Part shown: one piece after another, positions 23,954 through 33,588 of the stretch | Position numbering within the stretch: position 1 is the first letter of the stretch | Layout of the letters: the number at the start of each line of letters is the position of its first letter | From: Rhodoferax sp. | GTDB lineage: Bacteria; Pseudomonadota; Gammaproteobacteria; Burkholderiales; Burkholderiaceae_C | Assembly: GCF_028688795.1 (NCBI RefSeq) | Contig: NZ_JAQTXM010000001.1 | Coordinates: 1 to 64,000, forward strand | Direction: 5' to 3' | Length of the DNA: 64,000 nt | The notes under the pieces: model-generated | What the model was told of the DNA's origin: nothing | Database searches by the model: none | The model's input: the letters and a program-made list of their open reading frames with translations, nothing else | Program-made: the position numbers and the translations under genes

Positions 23954-24988
23954 ATGCGTAATAGCAATCTAAAAACAATGGCTGTCGTTGCAGCTGCTCT
24001 CGGTACCTTGGCCGCCCTCCCCGCCCATGCCGGCAAAACCCTCGACGGCATCAAGGCCCGCGGCCAAGTGGTGTGCGGCGTCAACACCGGCCTGGCTGGT
24101 TTTGGTGCAGCCGACTCTGCCGGCAAATGGTCTGGCCTGGATGTGGATGTCTGCCGTGCCATTGCTGCTGCAACCTTGGGCGACGCTGAAAAGGTGAAAT
24201 ACGTGCCCTTGAACGCACAGCAGCGTTTTACGGCACTGCAATCTGGCGAAGTCGACGTGCTGTCGCGCAACACCACGTTTACCCTGACACGTGATGCTTC
24301 TCTGGGCATGAACGCCACCGCCGTGACCTACTACGACGGCCAAGGCTTCATGGTGCCAGTCAAGAGCAAGATCAAGAGCGCCAAGCAGCTCAAAGGTCAA
24401 ACCGTGTGTGTGCAGTCCGGCACCACCACCGAGAAGAATTTGACCGACTTCTCCAAGGCCGCTGGCCTGAACATCAAACCCGTGGTGTTCGAGAAACTTG
24501 AAGCCGCTGAAAACGCCTACTTCACCGGTCGCTGCATTGCTTACACCACCGATGCGTCCGGCCTGGCATCGACCCGTAACAAGGTTGCCAAAGACCCCAA
24601 AGAACACATCATCTTGCCTGAACTGATCTCCAAAGAACCCCTTGGCCCAATGGTGCGCCGTGGCGACGACGAATGGTTTGCCATTGTGAAATGGACCATT
24701 TACGGCCTGCTGGAAGCGGAAGAGTACGGCATCACCCAAGCCAACGTGGATGCCTTGAAAGCCACCAGCAAAGACCCCGTGGTGCAACGCATTCTGGGCA
24801 CCTCTGAAGACACTGGTAAATTGTTGGGCCTGAGCAAAGACTGGATGGGCAACGCCATCAAGGCCACCGGCAACTACGGTGAAATTTTCGAGCGCAATGT
24901 CGGCCCGAAATCACCTTTGGGCTTGCCCCGTGGCGTCAACAACCAGTGGAACAAGGGCGGTCTGATGTACGCCTACCCGGTTCGTTAA
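23954..24988 (+). CDS. aapJ: General L-amino acid ABC transporter, periplasmic binding protein
   Basis: 344 residues from the ATG at 23954, with CTGGAG nine bases upstream. A Sec signal peptide (MRNSNLKTMAVVAAAL to PAHA) is followed by a family 3 solute-binding domain: TLDGIKARGQVVCGVNTGLAGF, GLDVDVCRAIAAA and the closing GVNNQWNKGGLMYAYPVR. These are hallmarks of AapJ/BztA proteins, which bind a wide range of L-amino acids, especially Glu, Asp, Gln and Asn. First gene of the aapJQMP operon; a long-loop hairpin separates it from aapQ. Confidence 0.93.
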   Translation: MRNSNLKTMAVVAAALGTLAALPAHAGKTLDGIKARGQVVCGVNTGLAGFGAADSAGKWSGLDVDVCRAIAAATLGDAEKVKYVPLNAQQRFTALQSGEVDVLSRNTTFTLTRDASLGMNATAVTYYDGQGFMVPVKSKIKSAKQLKGQTVCVQSGTTTEKNLTDFSKAAGLNIKPVVFEKLEAAENAYFTGRCIAYTTDASGLASTRNKVAKDPKEHIILPELISKEPLGPMVRRGDDEWFAIVKWTIYGLLEAEEYGITQANVDALKATSKDPVVQRILGTSEDTGKLLGLSKDWMGNAIKATGNYGEIFERNVGPKSPLGLPRGVNNQWNKGGLMYAYPVR

Positions 24989-25007
24989 TTTAACGAGCCT
25001 GCGCAAC

Positions 25008-25055
25008 AAGCGCCGCCTGATGTCGTCACAAGCGATTCAAGCGGCGCTTTTTTTA
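25008..25055 (+). terminator. Hairpin with T-run between aapJ and aapQ
   Basis: AAGCGCCGC (25008-25016) pairs with GCGGCGCTT (25041-25049), followed by TTTTTT. The loop is 24 nt. It could be a partial terminator that keeps the binding protein more abundant than the membrane subunits. Confidence 0.7.
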
Positions 25056-25119
25056 TAAAGCATCCGACCAGATGCAGACGATGTGTCTTACTTAGCCGCC
25101 ACATGGCCCCCCAAGCACA

Positions 25120-26295
25120 ATGACTTCAAACACTCCTCCCAAAAAAAATAACTGGTCCTGGCGCAGCCAGGCTTTCCGGGGCCTGATTTACCAGGTGATC
25201 GCCATTGCGGCCATCGCCGGTGTCGTCTGGTTCCTGGCCCACAACACACTTGTCAATATGCGAGTGCGTGGCATCCAGAGCGGCTTTGACTTTTTGAACC
25301 AAGCCGCCGGCTTTGACATTGGTGAAAGCCTGTACCCCTTCGATTCAGCGGAGCCTTATTGGCAAGCCTTTTTGGTCGGCGTAACCAACACACTGCGCGT
25401 GGCCGTGCTGGGCATCATTCTGGCCACAGTGCTGGGCACTTTGCTGGGCGTTGGCCGCTTTTCACGCAATGCCCTGGTGCGCGGCATCTGCCTGTCTTAT
25501 GTGGAATTTTTTCGCAACATTCCCGTGCTGCTGCAATTGCTCATGTGGTACGTGATCCTGACCGAGGTGCTGCCTACTTCAGCTGATGCCTGGGTCGCTG
25601 GCCCCTTCTTTTTAAGCAAGGGCGGGCTGAATTTCCCCATCCCCGTTTGGGGCACCGGGCAGCTCTGGGCGGCTTACGGCTTGCTGCCAGGGCTGCTGCT
25701 GGCCTGGGCTTACCGGCGTTGGGCCATCCGGCAATTTGAAGCCACGGGCAAGCCACGCAGCATGGTTTTGCTGCCCCTGGCCGTGTTGCTCGTCGCTAGT
25801 CTGGCAGGTTGGGCCTTGGGCGGCGCCCCCACAGAGTTCAACCGCCCGGTCAAAGGTGATTTTTCGATTGAGAACGGCGGCGCACTCACCCCAGAATTTC
25901 TGGCCGTGCTGATGGGCTTAACGCTCTACACCGCATCCTTCATTGCCGAGGTGGTGCGCGGTGGTATTGCGTCTGTGGCACGCGGCCAAGGCGAGGCGGC
26001 TTCTGCCCTGGGGCTCAACCGCAACCAGGAAATGCGGCTCGTGATGCTGCCGCAAGCCTTGCGCGTGATCATCCCCCCCCTCACCAACCAATACCTGAAT
26101 TTGACCAAAAACTCGTCGCTGGCGGTGGCCATTGGCTACCCCGATGTGGTGTCCATTGCCAACACTGCGCTAAACCAGACCGGCCGCGCCGTGGAATGTA
26201 TTTCCATCGTCATGCTGGTGTACCTGATCACCTCGCTGGGCACGTCGCTCTTGATGAACTGGTACAACAGCCGTGCGGCAATCAAGGAACGTTGA
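25120..26295 (+). CDS. aapQ: General L-amino acid ABC transporter, permease AapQ/BztB
   Basis: 391 residues with several transmembrane helices. It carries the large periplasmic/membrane insertion between the first helices and the transport domain that is typical of AapQ. The EAA loop lies near the C-terminus: SVARGQGEAASALGLNRNQEM, where the ATPase docks. No strong SD precedes the ATG. It forms the translocation channel as a heterodimer with AapM. Confidence 0.93.
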   Translation: MTSNTPPKKNNWSWRSQAFRGLIYQVIAIAAIAGVVWFLAHNTLVNMRVRGIQSGFDFLNQAAGFDIGESLYPFDSAEPYWQAFLVGVTNTLRVAVLGIILATVLGTLLGVGRFSRNALVRGICLSYVEFFRNIPVLLQLLMWYVILTEVLPTSADAWVAGPFFLSKGGLNFPIPVWGTGQLWAAYGLLPGLLLAWAYRRWAIRQFEATGKPRSMVLLPLAVLLVASLAGWALGGAPTEFNRPVKGDFSIENGGALTPEFLAVLMGLTLYTASFIAEVVRGGIASVARGQGEAASALGLNRNQEMRLVMLPQALRVIIPPLTNQYLNLTKNSSLAVAIGYPDVVSIANTALNQTGRAVECISIVMLVYLITSLGTSLLMNWYNSRAAIKER

Positions 26296-26308
26296 AGTGA
26301 GCTACACC

Positions 26309-27412
26309 ATGAACACCACTACTTTTAAACCGATTGCAGCACGTCCGGCCCCGGTCAATACCGAAGGCCCGGTGGCCTGGGTCAAAGCCAATTTGCTGGC
26401 CGACTGGAAAACGTCGCTGGCCACCGTGACCATTGCCGCAGTCCTGTTGTGGCTGGTGCCACAAATCATCAACTGGGCCATCGTCAAGGCGGTCTGGGCA
26501 CCCAACTATGAAGCCTGCCGGGCTGACGGTGCGGGCGCCTGCTGGGGCGTGATCACGGAAAAATACCGCATCATCATTTTTGGCCGTTACCCATTTGAAG
26601 AGCAATGGCGCCCACTCGTAGCCACCACGCTACTGATTGGCCTGCTGGTGGCCAGCTGCATGCGCATGTTCTGGAAGGCATGGCTACCCGTGTTGTGGGT
26701 TGCGGTGTTGGGTGTCTTCTTTGCGTTGATGTATGGCAACACCTTGGGCTTGAGCCAGGTCGACACTGACCGCTGGGGCGGGCTGCCGCTGACCATTTTG
26801 CTGGCCTCACTGTCTTTGGTGATGTCGTTCCCATTGGCGTTGCTGATCGCGCTTGGGCGGCGCTCCAACTTGCCCGCCATCCGCAGCTTTTGCACCATTT
26901 ATGTGGAGCTGATTCGCGGTGTGCCGCTGATTTCGGTGCTGTTCATGGCGTCGTTCATGTTCCCCTTGTTCATGCCGCCGGGCGTCAAGATTGATGTGCT
27001 GATCCGGGTTCTGGTGGGTATCACCCTGTTTGCAGCAGCCTATTCGGCTGAGGTGATTCGCGGCGGCTTGCAGGCCGTACCCAAGGGCCAGGTTGAGGCA
27101 GCCGCCACGCTGGGCCTGAGCTACTGGCAAACGCAACGCAAGATTGTGCTGCCACAAGCGCTGGCTATGGTGGTGCCGGGCATCATGAACAACTTCATTT
27201 CCACCTTCAAAGATACCTCATTGGTGACCATTGTGAGCCTGTATGAGTTGACCGGCGCCATGAGCCTGGCGCTCAATTCAGACGCCAACTGGCGGCCGTT
27301 CACCATTGAAGGCTACATCTTTATTGCGCTGATTTACTTTGTGTTTTGCTTCTCCATGTCGCGCTACAGCCACTGGGTTGAAACGCAAGTCAACAAAAGC
27401 AAACTTCGCTGA
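26309..27412 (+). CDS. aapM: General L-amino acid ABC transporter, permease AapM/BztC
   Basis: 367 residues from the ATG at 26309. A GTG at 26297, better spaced from AAGGA, is an alternative start four codons upstream. The EAA loop is AVPKGQVEAAATLGLSYWQT; the inserted segment with WGVITEKYRIIIFGRYPFEE is characteristic of AapM. It starts 13 bp after aapQ and is followed by the ATPase gene 21 bp later. Confidence 0.93.
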   Translation: MNTTTFKPIAARPAPVNTEGPVAWVKANLLADWKTSLATVTIAAVLLWLVPQIINWAIVKAVWAPNYEACRADGAGACWGVITEKYRIIIFGRYPFEEQWRPLVATTLLIGLLVASCMRMFWKAWLPVLWVAVLGVFFALMYGNTLGLSQVDTDRWGGLPLTILLASLSLVMSFPLALLIALGRRSNLPAIRSFCTIYVELIRGVPLISVLFMASFMFPLFMPPGVKIDVLIRVLVGITLFAAAYSAEVIRGGLQAVPKGQVEAAATLGLSYWQTQRKIVLPQALAMVVPGIMNNFISTFKDTSLVTIVSLYELTGAMSLALNSDANWRPFTIEGYIFIALIYFVFCFSMSRYSHWVETQVNKSKLR

Positions 27413-27433
27413 ACATTATTTTGAAAAAATATC

Positions 27434-28192
27434 ATGGCTGATACATCAACCCCCTCCCCCATCATCACCTTCGACAAAGTCAACAAGTGGTACGGCAACA
27501 ACTTTCATGTGTTGCGCGACATTGACCTGACTGTGGCCAAAGGCGAACGCATCGTGATTTGCGGGCCCTCAGGCTCCGGCAAATCCACCCTGATCCGCTG
27601 CATCAATCGCCTGGAAGAACACCAGCAAGGCCACCTGACGGTGGACGGCACCGAACTCACTGACGATGTCAAGTCCATCGACAAAGTTCGCAAAGAAGTC
27701 GGCATGGTGTTCCAGCAGTTCAACCTGTTCCCCCACTTGACCGTGCTGGAAAACCTGACCTTGTCACCGATGTGGGTGGGCAAATTGCCCAAAAAAGAGG
27801 CCGAAGAAAAGGCCATGATCCAGCTCAACCGCGTGCGCATTGCCGAGCAGGCCAACAAATACCCGTTGCAGCTCTCAGGTGGTCAGCAACAGCGCGTGGC
27901 CATTGCCCGTGCCCTGTGCCTGAAACCAAAAATCATGCTGTTTGACGAACCCACCAGCGCGCTTGACCCCGAAATGATCAAGGAAGTGCTGGACGTGATG
28001 ATCGAAATGGCCAACGAAGGCATCACCATGCTGTGTGTTACGCACGAAATGGGCTTTGCCAAGGCCGTGGCCGACCGCGTGATCTTCATGGACCAGGGCC
28101 AAATCGTCGAGCAAAACAACCCGCACGACTTTTTCAACAACCCGCAAAACGAACGCAGCAAAGACTTCTTGTCGAAGATTCTGGGGCATTAA
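27434..28192 (+). CDS. aapP: General L-amino acid ABC transporter, ATPase
   Basis: 252 residues: Walker [11 protein letters not shown]-loop [12 protein letters not shown], signature [15 protein letters not shown], Walker [13 protein letters not shown], and switch His in CVTHEMGFA. This is the polar amino-acid transporter ATPase type. It is the last gene of the operon and powers AapQM. Confidence 0.95.
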   Translation: MADTSTPSPIITFDKVNKWYGNNFHVLRDIDLTVAKGERIVICGPSGSGKSTLIRCINRLEEHQQGHLTVDGTELTDDVKSIDKVRKEVGMVFQQFNLFPHLTVLENLTLSPMWVGKLPKKEAEEKAMIQLNRVRIAEQANKYPLQLSGGQQQRVAIARALCLKPKIMLFDEPTSALDPEMIKEVLDVMIEMANEGITMLCVTHEMGFAKAVADRVIFMDQGQIVEQNNPHDFFNNPQNERSKDFLSKILGH

Positions 28193-28281
28193 GCGCCACG
28201 CAGCCGGAGCTTTGCCAGCATCCACTGCCCCGGCTGGGCCACCCATAGGCTAAATCTTCAGGTCGACGTTGGCCAGAGCGA

Positions 28282-28536
28282 CTACTGACGCGTGTGGCTT
28301 GCGCGGTGTCGCTGCACATTGCCATCACGCAGCGCCGCGTGTTTGGTCGCGCGGCCGGCCATGCGTTTGCGCCACATGCGAAAAGAAGACGGTTTCATGT
28401 GCAGCCGCATCAGTGACACCACCGCAGACTCGTTCAGGCAAAACTGAACCTCAATCGCCTCGAATGTGGTGCGATCTTCCCAAGCCATTTCAACAATGCG
28501 GGAAATGTCCGCATCGGTCAGCGGCAGCTGATTCAC
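28282..28536 (-). CDS. TIGR03643/DUF2805 family protein
   Basis: 84 residues. The block DADISRIVEMAWEDRTTFEA, then FCLNESAVVSLMRLHMKPSSF and FRMWRKRMAGR, matches the conserved small TIGR03643 family of unknown function. It looks like an HTH-type sigma-region-4-like fold with a basic tail. It ends the minus-strand pair with pmbA (2 bp apart). Confidence 0.85.
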   Translation of the reverse strand: MNQLPLTDADISRIVEMAWEDRTTFEAIEVQFCLNESAVVSLMRLHMKPSSFRMWRKRMAGRATKHAALRDGNVQRHRASHTRQ

Positions 28537-28537
28537 C

Positions 28538-29965
28538 TCAGCTCCCCGCCACCTTCATCTTGTTGACCAAAATCGACCCCACAGTTTTGGCGCCATAGTT
28601 ATACGTGTCAGCACCAACCGCAACGATGCCCTTGAGCATGGCCTTCATGTTGCCGGCAATGGTGATCTCATGCACCGGGTAAGCAATGCGGCCGTTTTCC
28701 ACCCAAAAACCACTGGCGCCGCGTGAATAATCACCGGTGACGTAATTGACACCACTGCCCATTAGTTCGGTGACGAACAAGCCAGTACCCAAACGCTGCA
28801 ACATGGCATCCAGGTCGTCGCCCGCACGCGTCTGGCGCGAGCTAAGCACCAGGTTGTGCGAGCCACCCGCATTGCCGGTGGTTTTCATGCCCAGTTTGCG
28901 GGCGGAATAACTGCCCAAAAAGTAACCCTGCACTTTGCCGGCTTCAACCACGCTGCGCGCCTGCACCCGCACGCCTTCATCATCAAACGGTGAGCTGCCC
29001 TTGCCACGCTTGATGAACGGGTCTTCCAAAATGTCGATGTGTTTTGGAAACACAGACTTGCCCAACGAATCCATCAAAAAAGTGCTTTTACGGTAAAGGG
29101 CACCACCGCTGATGGCCTGCACAAAGCTCCCCAACAGGCCAGCGGCCAGCGGCGACTCAAACAACACCGGGCACTCGGTGGTGGCAATCTTGCGCGCCTT
29201 GAGCCGGCTCAATGCACGCTCTGCGGCATAACGGCCGACGGCCTCAGGCGAAGCCAGCTCCAACGCATCGCGCTGCGAGCTGTACCAGGCATCACGCTGC
29301 ATGTCGTCGCCCTTGCCCGCAATCGGCGACACCGACAGCGAATGGCGTGAACTGGCATAACCACCCCTGAACCCGTGCGTGTGCGCACTGAAAAAGTGCG
29401 ACTGCTGGGCTGACACGCCAGCGCCTTCGCTGTTGGTGATGCGTTTGTCCACCTTGAGCGCCGCCGCTTCGGTCTCAAGCGCAATCAGTGCGGCTTGCTC
29501 GCTGGTGATGGCCCAGGGGAAAAATAACTCAAGGTCTGTGCGCTGCTCTTGGGGCGGCGCAATGTCTGCCTCGTCGGGCAACGCGGCAAACGGGTCTTCT
29601 GCCGTGAAGCGGGCAATGTCAAATGCGGCCTGCACGGTTTGCTTGATGGCAGCCAGCGAAAAATCAGAGGTACTGGCATTGCCGCGGCGTTGCCCCATGT
29701 GCACCGTGATGCCAAGGGATTTGTCGCGGTTTCGCTCGACGTTTTCCAGCTCACCCTTGCGCACCGAAACGCTCAGGCCGCAGCCCTCGGAGGCGTGTGC
29801 GGCGGCGTCGGTAGCCCCAAGTTTCTTGGCATGGCTGATGGCGCTGTCGACCAAACCTTCAAAAAAGGCACGGCTGTAGGCAAAACCGCTGTCGGGCTGG
29901 GCTGCAATGGGGCGGAGAGCGCGGCGCGCAGGGGCTGCGCGCGAAGTCGTGTTGGATTTTTTCAT
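28538..29965 (-). CDS. pmbA: PmbA/TldE metalloprotease subunit
   Basis: 475 residues of the TldD/PmbA family: GCGLSVSVRKGELENVERNRD at the N-terminal domain, and the C-terminal GDYSRGASGFWVENGRI signature. With TldD it forms a heterodimeric protease that degrades unfolded peptides and matures some RiPPs; the zinc site lies in TldD. It is divergent from darP, an order conserved in proteobacteria. Confidence 0.94.
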   Translation of the reverse strand: MKKSNTTSRAAPARRALRPIAAQPDSGFAYSRAFFEGLVDSAISHAKKLGATDAAAHASEGCGLSVSVRKGELENVERNRDKSLGITVHMGQRRGNASTSDFSLAAIKQTVQAAFDIARFTAEDPFAALPDEADIAPPQEQRTDLELFFPWAITSEQAALIALETEAAALKVDKRITNSEGAGVSAQQSHFFSAHTHGFRGGYASSRHSLSVSPIAGKGDDMQRDAWYSSQRDALELASPEAVGRYAAERALSRLKARKIATTECPVLFESPLAAGLLGSFVQAISGGALYRKSTFLMDSLGKSVFPKHIDILEDPFIKRGKGSSPFDDEGVRVQARSVVEAGKVQGYFLGSYSARKLGMKTTGNAGGSHNLVLSSRQTRAGDDLDAMLQRLGTGLFVTELMGSGVNYVTGDYSRGASGFWVENGRIAYPVHEITIAGNMKAMLKGIVAVGADTYNYGAKTVGSILVNKMKVAGS

Positions 29966-29987
29966 GGCGCGGCTATGATACTTGGCT

Positions 29988-30641
29988 ATGTCAAGAAAAC
30001 TTAAAAAAGGCTATTTTGTGCGCGGTGAGTTCGTAGCCGAGGGCAGCGAACGCGATATTGAGCTTAAAGCCGAGCTCAAAGGCACCGACGACCAAAGCCG
30101 CACCGACCTGAAACGCGAAAGCACCGAGCTGCAAAAAATCGGGGCCGAGTTGTTGACCCTGCGCGCTGATCTGCTGGCGCGCCTGGCCCTGTCTGAAAAA
30201 TTCCAGGACGCCATTGCAGAGGCCAAGCGCATCACCAACTTTGAAGGCAAGCGCCGCCTGATGCAGTACATCGGCAAGATGATGCGCAAGCTCGAACCTG
30301 AGGTGCTGGAAGCGGTCAAAAAGGCGATTGATGAGCAGGCCAACGGCTCAGCGTCAGACAACCTGGCGCTGCACCAAGCCGAGGTTTGGCGTGACCGTCT
30401 GGTTGCCGTTGATGACGCCGCCGAGCAATGGATTGCACTGAACCCTGGCACCGACACACAACAACTGCGCGCCCTGATTCGCCAGGCGCGCAAAGATGCC
30501 AAACCTGAAAAACCCGGCGCTGCCCCGCGCCATGGCCGTGCGTACAGGGACATTTTTCAACTGGTGCGCGAGCACCTAACCGCTATTCCCACGCGTGAGC
30601 CTGAGCCACCTGTCTTTAACCCAGCCAACGAGGCGTCATGA
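29988..30641 (+). CDS. darP: Ribosome biogenesis factor DarP (YjgA)
   Basis: 217 residues from the ATG at 29988 (MSRKLKKGYF). A TTG two codons earlier is also in frame. The helical DUF615 family is recognised by SRTDLKRESTELQKIGAEL and RRLMQYIGKMMRKL. E. coli DarP/YjgA joins pre-50S particles late in assembly. It overlaps mogA by 4 bp (ATGA). Confidence 0.93.
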   Translation: MSRKLKKGYFVRGEFVAEGSERDIELKAELKGTDDQSRTDLKRESTELQKIGAELLTLRADLLARLALSEKFQDAIAEAKRITNFEGKRRLMQYIGKMMRKLEPEVLEAVKKAIDEQANGSASDNLALHQAEVWRDRLVAVDDAAEQWIALNPGTDTQQLRALIRQARKDAKPEKPGAAPRHGRAYRDIFQLVREHLTAIPTREPEPPVFNPANEAS

Positions 30642-31243
30642 ACACGCCAGCCGCCAACCCCTACCCACCGGTCAAGATAGGTATTGTGTCGGTGAGCGAC
30701 CGCGCCTCAAGCGGGGTCTACGTCGACAAAGGACTGCCCGCCCTGCAAGACTGGCTGACCCGCGCCCTGAAAAACCCGCTGCAGTTTGAGCCGCGCCTGA
30801 TCCCCGACGAACAAGCCGCTATTCAAGCCGCGTTGATTGAGCTGGTGGACGCCGGTTGCGCCCTGGTTTTGACCACCGGGGGTACCGGCCCGGCCCTGCG
30901 CGACGTCACCCCTGAGGCCACATTGGCCGTGTCCCACAAAGAGATGCCGGGCTTTGGCGAGCAAATGCGCCAAATCAGCCTGAACTTTGTGCCCACTGCC
31001 ATCCTGTCAAGGCAAGTGGCGGTGATCCGGGACAAAACCCTCATCATCAACCTGCCCGGCCAGCCCAAATCGATTGCCGAAACGCTGGAAGGCCTGCGTG
31101 ACGCCGATGGCAAATCAGTCGTCCCTGGTATCTTCGCCGCCGTGCCTTACTGCATTGACCTGATTGGCGGGCCGTACCTGGAAGCTGATGAGGCCGTGTG
31201 CAAAGCCTTTCGACCAAAAACCGCCGTGCGCACATTTTCTTAA
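30638..31243 (+). CDS. mogA: Molybdopterin adenylyltransferase
   Basis: 201 residues. The MoCF domain reads KIGIVSVSDRASSGVYVDKG, then the ligand loop TTGGTGPALRDVTPEAT, and later INLPGQPKSIAETL. MogA adenylylates molybdopterin before Mo insertion. It is translationally coupled to darP. Repeat copy G starts 2 bp after its stop. Confidence 0.93.
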   Translation: MNTPAANPYPPVKIGIVSVSDRASSGVYVDKGLPALQDWLTRALKNPLQFEPRLIPDEQAAIQAALIELVDAGCALVLTTGGTGPALRDVTPEATLAVSHKEMPGFGEQMRQISLNFVPTAILSRQVAVIRDKTLIINLPGQPKSIAETLEGLRDADGKSVVPGIFAAVPYCIDLIGGPYLEADEAVCKAFRPKTAVRTFS

Positions 31244-31245
31244 AG

Positions 31246-31294
31246 AAAATCAGCCTCTAGCCCTTTAAGATATTGTGTAAGCAGCTACGAATAA
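31246..31294. repeat. Dispersed repeat copy G
   Basis: AAATCAGCCTCTAGCCCTTT to TAAGCAGCTACGAATAA, directly after the mogA stop and 84 bp before the convergent DUF389 gene ends. Confidence 0.7.
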
Positions 31295-31377
31295 TGCAGC
31301 AACTTTTTGGCTATTTCACGCCCTACCGGTCAAATGCCATCCCATTGGCCGATCTTTATCGCAACGGCAAAGCGCGC

Positions 31378-32802
31378 TTAACGCTTCTTTTTGACCACCG
31401 GTGCGGGCTTGGCCGGCGCAACCACCAACACCTCCAGCCGCACGTCCTGTACATCAGCCAAACCGGCTCGGGTTCGCAGCCCCTGGCGCAGGCGCTCTTG
31501 CTCATCGTCGCCCAAGGCATTGCGCAATTGCAACTGCACCAGCAGCAAAGGTCGAGTGGTCTGCGATTGAAGCGGTGCGCCAGGCTTGGCAGCCACCGAC
31601 TGCAATCCCGAACTCACACTGAGTTGCAAAGCCTGCGGAAACTGCGCTTGCACCTCGCGGTAAATGGCCTGCAACGGCAACTCTGAGGCGGCTGCCTTTT
31701 GCTCCGCCTGCAACTGGCCTTGCAGCGCGGCGATGCGGGCTTCACGCTCGGCAATATCCACACGGTTGGACTGCACAAACTCATTGAGCAGGTCTTTCTT
31801 GACCAGGTTCATGTCCAACATGGCCTGGCCAGACTGCACCAGCGCCAATTTGACATCGGGCAAACCGTACTCGGGCAAGCGCTGCTCAACGGCCTTGATG
31901 TCGGCCTCTGACAGACGGTCACCCACCAAGTTGACGCGCAATTGCCGCGCCTTGAAGTTGGGCTCTTGCGAGACCACCAGCACATTGGGTTTGGCGCGCA
32001 GCACCTCCTGCACGAATCGGGCAGCGTGCGAGTCAAACCACTCGCGCTGCACCAGATTCACGGCCAAAAACACACTCGGAACCAAGGTCAACAGCACCAC
32101 TACACCGACCACGGTGCGCCGCTTGAACAAAGATCGGGTTTCGAGAATGGACAAACTGGGCAGGCGCATCACACGCACCATCATCAAGGTGGCAATGGCA
32201 ATGAACACGCAGTTGATGGCAAACAGGTAAAACGCGCCCAAAAAATACGACAGGTTGCCGGTGGCCAGCCCATAGCCAGCGGTGCACAACGGCGGCATCA
32301 AGGCAGTGGCAATGGCCACGCCCGGAATCAGGTTGGATTTAACCTGGCGCGTGACGCCAATCACCCCGGCAAGGCCACCAAAAAGCGCAATCAGCACGTC
32401 CCAAATCGACGGTGTGGTGCGCGCCAGCAATTCTGAATGCGCCTGCGTCAGCGGTGTGATCCAGAAATAAAGCGTGGAGGCAACCAAGCTGATGAGTGCT
32501 GCCAGACCCAGATTGAACAGCGATGAGCGCATCAGGGCCGAGTCGTTGATGCCTGCGCCGTAGCCCAGCGCCATGATGGGCCCCATCAAGGGCGAGATCA
32601 GCATGGCACCAATCACCACGGCGGTGGAATTGACGTTCAGGCCAATGGAGGCAATCAGAATCGCAAAAATCAGCACCCACAAATTGGTGCCGCGAAACTC
32701 CACACCGCTGCGGAACGTGGCATCAATATCGGCCAGTTCGGCCTGGTCGTGCCTGAGATCAAAGCGGGCATAAAGGCGGCGTTTCAGCGAGTCCAGTGTC
32801 AT
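31378..32802 (-). CDS. DUF389 family membrane protein
   Basis: 474 residues. The N-terminal half is the DUF389 hydrophobic domain with six or so helices: LNVNSTAVVIGAMLISPLMG and GVAIATALMPPLCTAGYGL are its hallmark loops. The C-terminal 200 residues are soluble and end in a basic tail (APVVKKKR). The function is unknown; members are proposed transporters. It is immediately downstream of cysE (3 bp). Confidence 0.88.
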   Translation of the reverse strand: MTLDSLKRRLYARFDLRHDQAELADIDATFRSGVEFRGTNLWVLIFAILIASIGLNVNSTAVVIGAMLISPLMGPIMALGYGAGINDSALMRSSLFNLGLAALISLVASTLYFWITPLTQAHSELLARTTPSIWDVLIALFGGLAGVIGVTRQVKSNLIPGVAIATALMPPLCTAGYGLATGNLSYFLGAFYLFAINCVFIAIATLMMVRVMRLPSLSILETRSLFKRRTVVGVVVLLTLVPSVFLAVNLVQREWFDSHAARFVQEVLRAKPNVLVVSQEPNFKARQLRVNLVGDRLSEADIKAVEQRLPEYGLPDVKLALVQSGQAMLDMNLVKKDLLNEFVQSNRVDIAEREARIAALQGQLQAEQKAAASELPLQAIYREVQAQFPQALQLSVSSGLQSVAAKPGAPLQSQTTRPLLLVQLQLRNALGDDEQERLRQGLRTRAGLADVQDVRLEVLVVAPAKPAPVVKKKR

Positions 32803-32805
32803 AGC

Positions 32806-33579
32806 TTATTTGCCAACCAGCTGATTGAGTTTGTCGGCCTCAAAATGCTCATGCAGCGCGGCATCTAGCGGGACGATGGTGGCCACCTGGCGCGGGCAAT
32901 TGAGTTGCTCGATGGCGTGCCACAACATGGCGATTTGATGTTCCTGAGTGGCAGCGTTGTCGATCAGGCCGCGCATGGCTTGGCTTAACGGGTCGTCATT
33001 TTGCGTGACGCCGTAGGCGGAAAAGCCCATTTTGGACGCCACTTCTTCACGCTTGACATCTTGATCGGCCTGGATGATGCGTGCCGGGTTGCCCACCGCT
33101 GTAGCCCCTGCCGGCACCGGCTTGGTGACCACCGCATTAGAGCCCACCTTGGCGCCGTCGCCCACGGTAAAACCACCCAGCACCTGCGCACCCGCCCCCA
33201 CCACCACGCCACGGCCCAGCGTGGGGTGGCGCTTGGTGCCCTTGTAAAGCGAGGTACCGCCCAGCGTCACACCCTGGTAAATGGTGCAGCCGTCACCAAT
33301 TTCAGCGGTTTCGCCGACCACCACGCCCATGGCATGGTCAAAAAACACCCGCTCACCAATTTTGGCACCGGGGTGGATCTCAATGCCGGTCAAAAACCGG
33401 GCCATGTGCGAAGTGAAACGCCCAAGCCACTTGAAGTCACGCGTCCAAAAGTAGTGCGCCAGGCGGTGCAGCATGACGGCGTGCAGGCCCGGGTAACAGG
33501 TCAGCACCTCCCAGTTGCTACGCGCTGCCGGGTCGCGCTCCAGGATGCATTGAACGTCGGATTTGAGTCTTGAAAACAT
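32806..33579 (-). CDS. cysE: Serine O-acetyltransferase
   Basis: 257 residues. The helical N-terminal domain is followed by left-handed hexapeptide repeats with the catalytic [22 protein letters not shown] segment and [16 protein letters not shown] loop. It acetylates serine for cysteine synthesis. It follows trmJ by 9 bp, an order seen in other betaproteobacteria. Confidence 0.93.
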   Translation of the reverse strand: MFSRLKSDVQCILERDPAARSNWEVLTCYPGLHAVMLHRLAHYFWTRDFKWLGRFTSHMARFLTGIEIHPGAKIGERVFFDHAMGVVVGETAEIGDGCTIYQGVTLGGTSLYKGTKRHPTLGRGVVVGAGAQVLGGFTVGDGAKVGSNAVVTKPVPAGATAVGNPARIIQADQDVKREEVASKMGFSAYGVTQNDDPLSQAMRGLIDNAATQEHQIAMLWHAIEQLNCPRQVATIVPLDAALHEHFEADKLNQLVGK

Positions 33580-33588
33580 CGTTTGAGT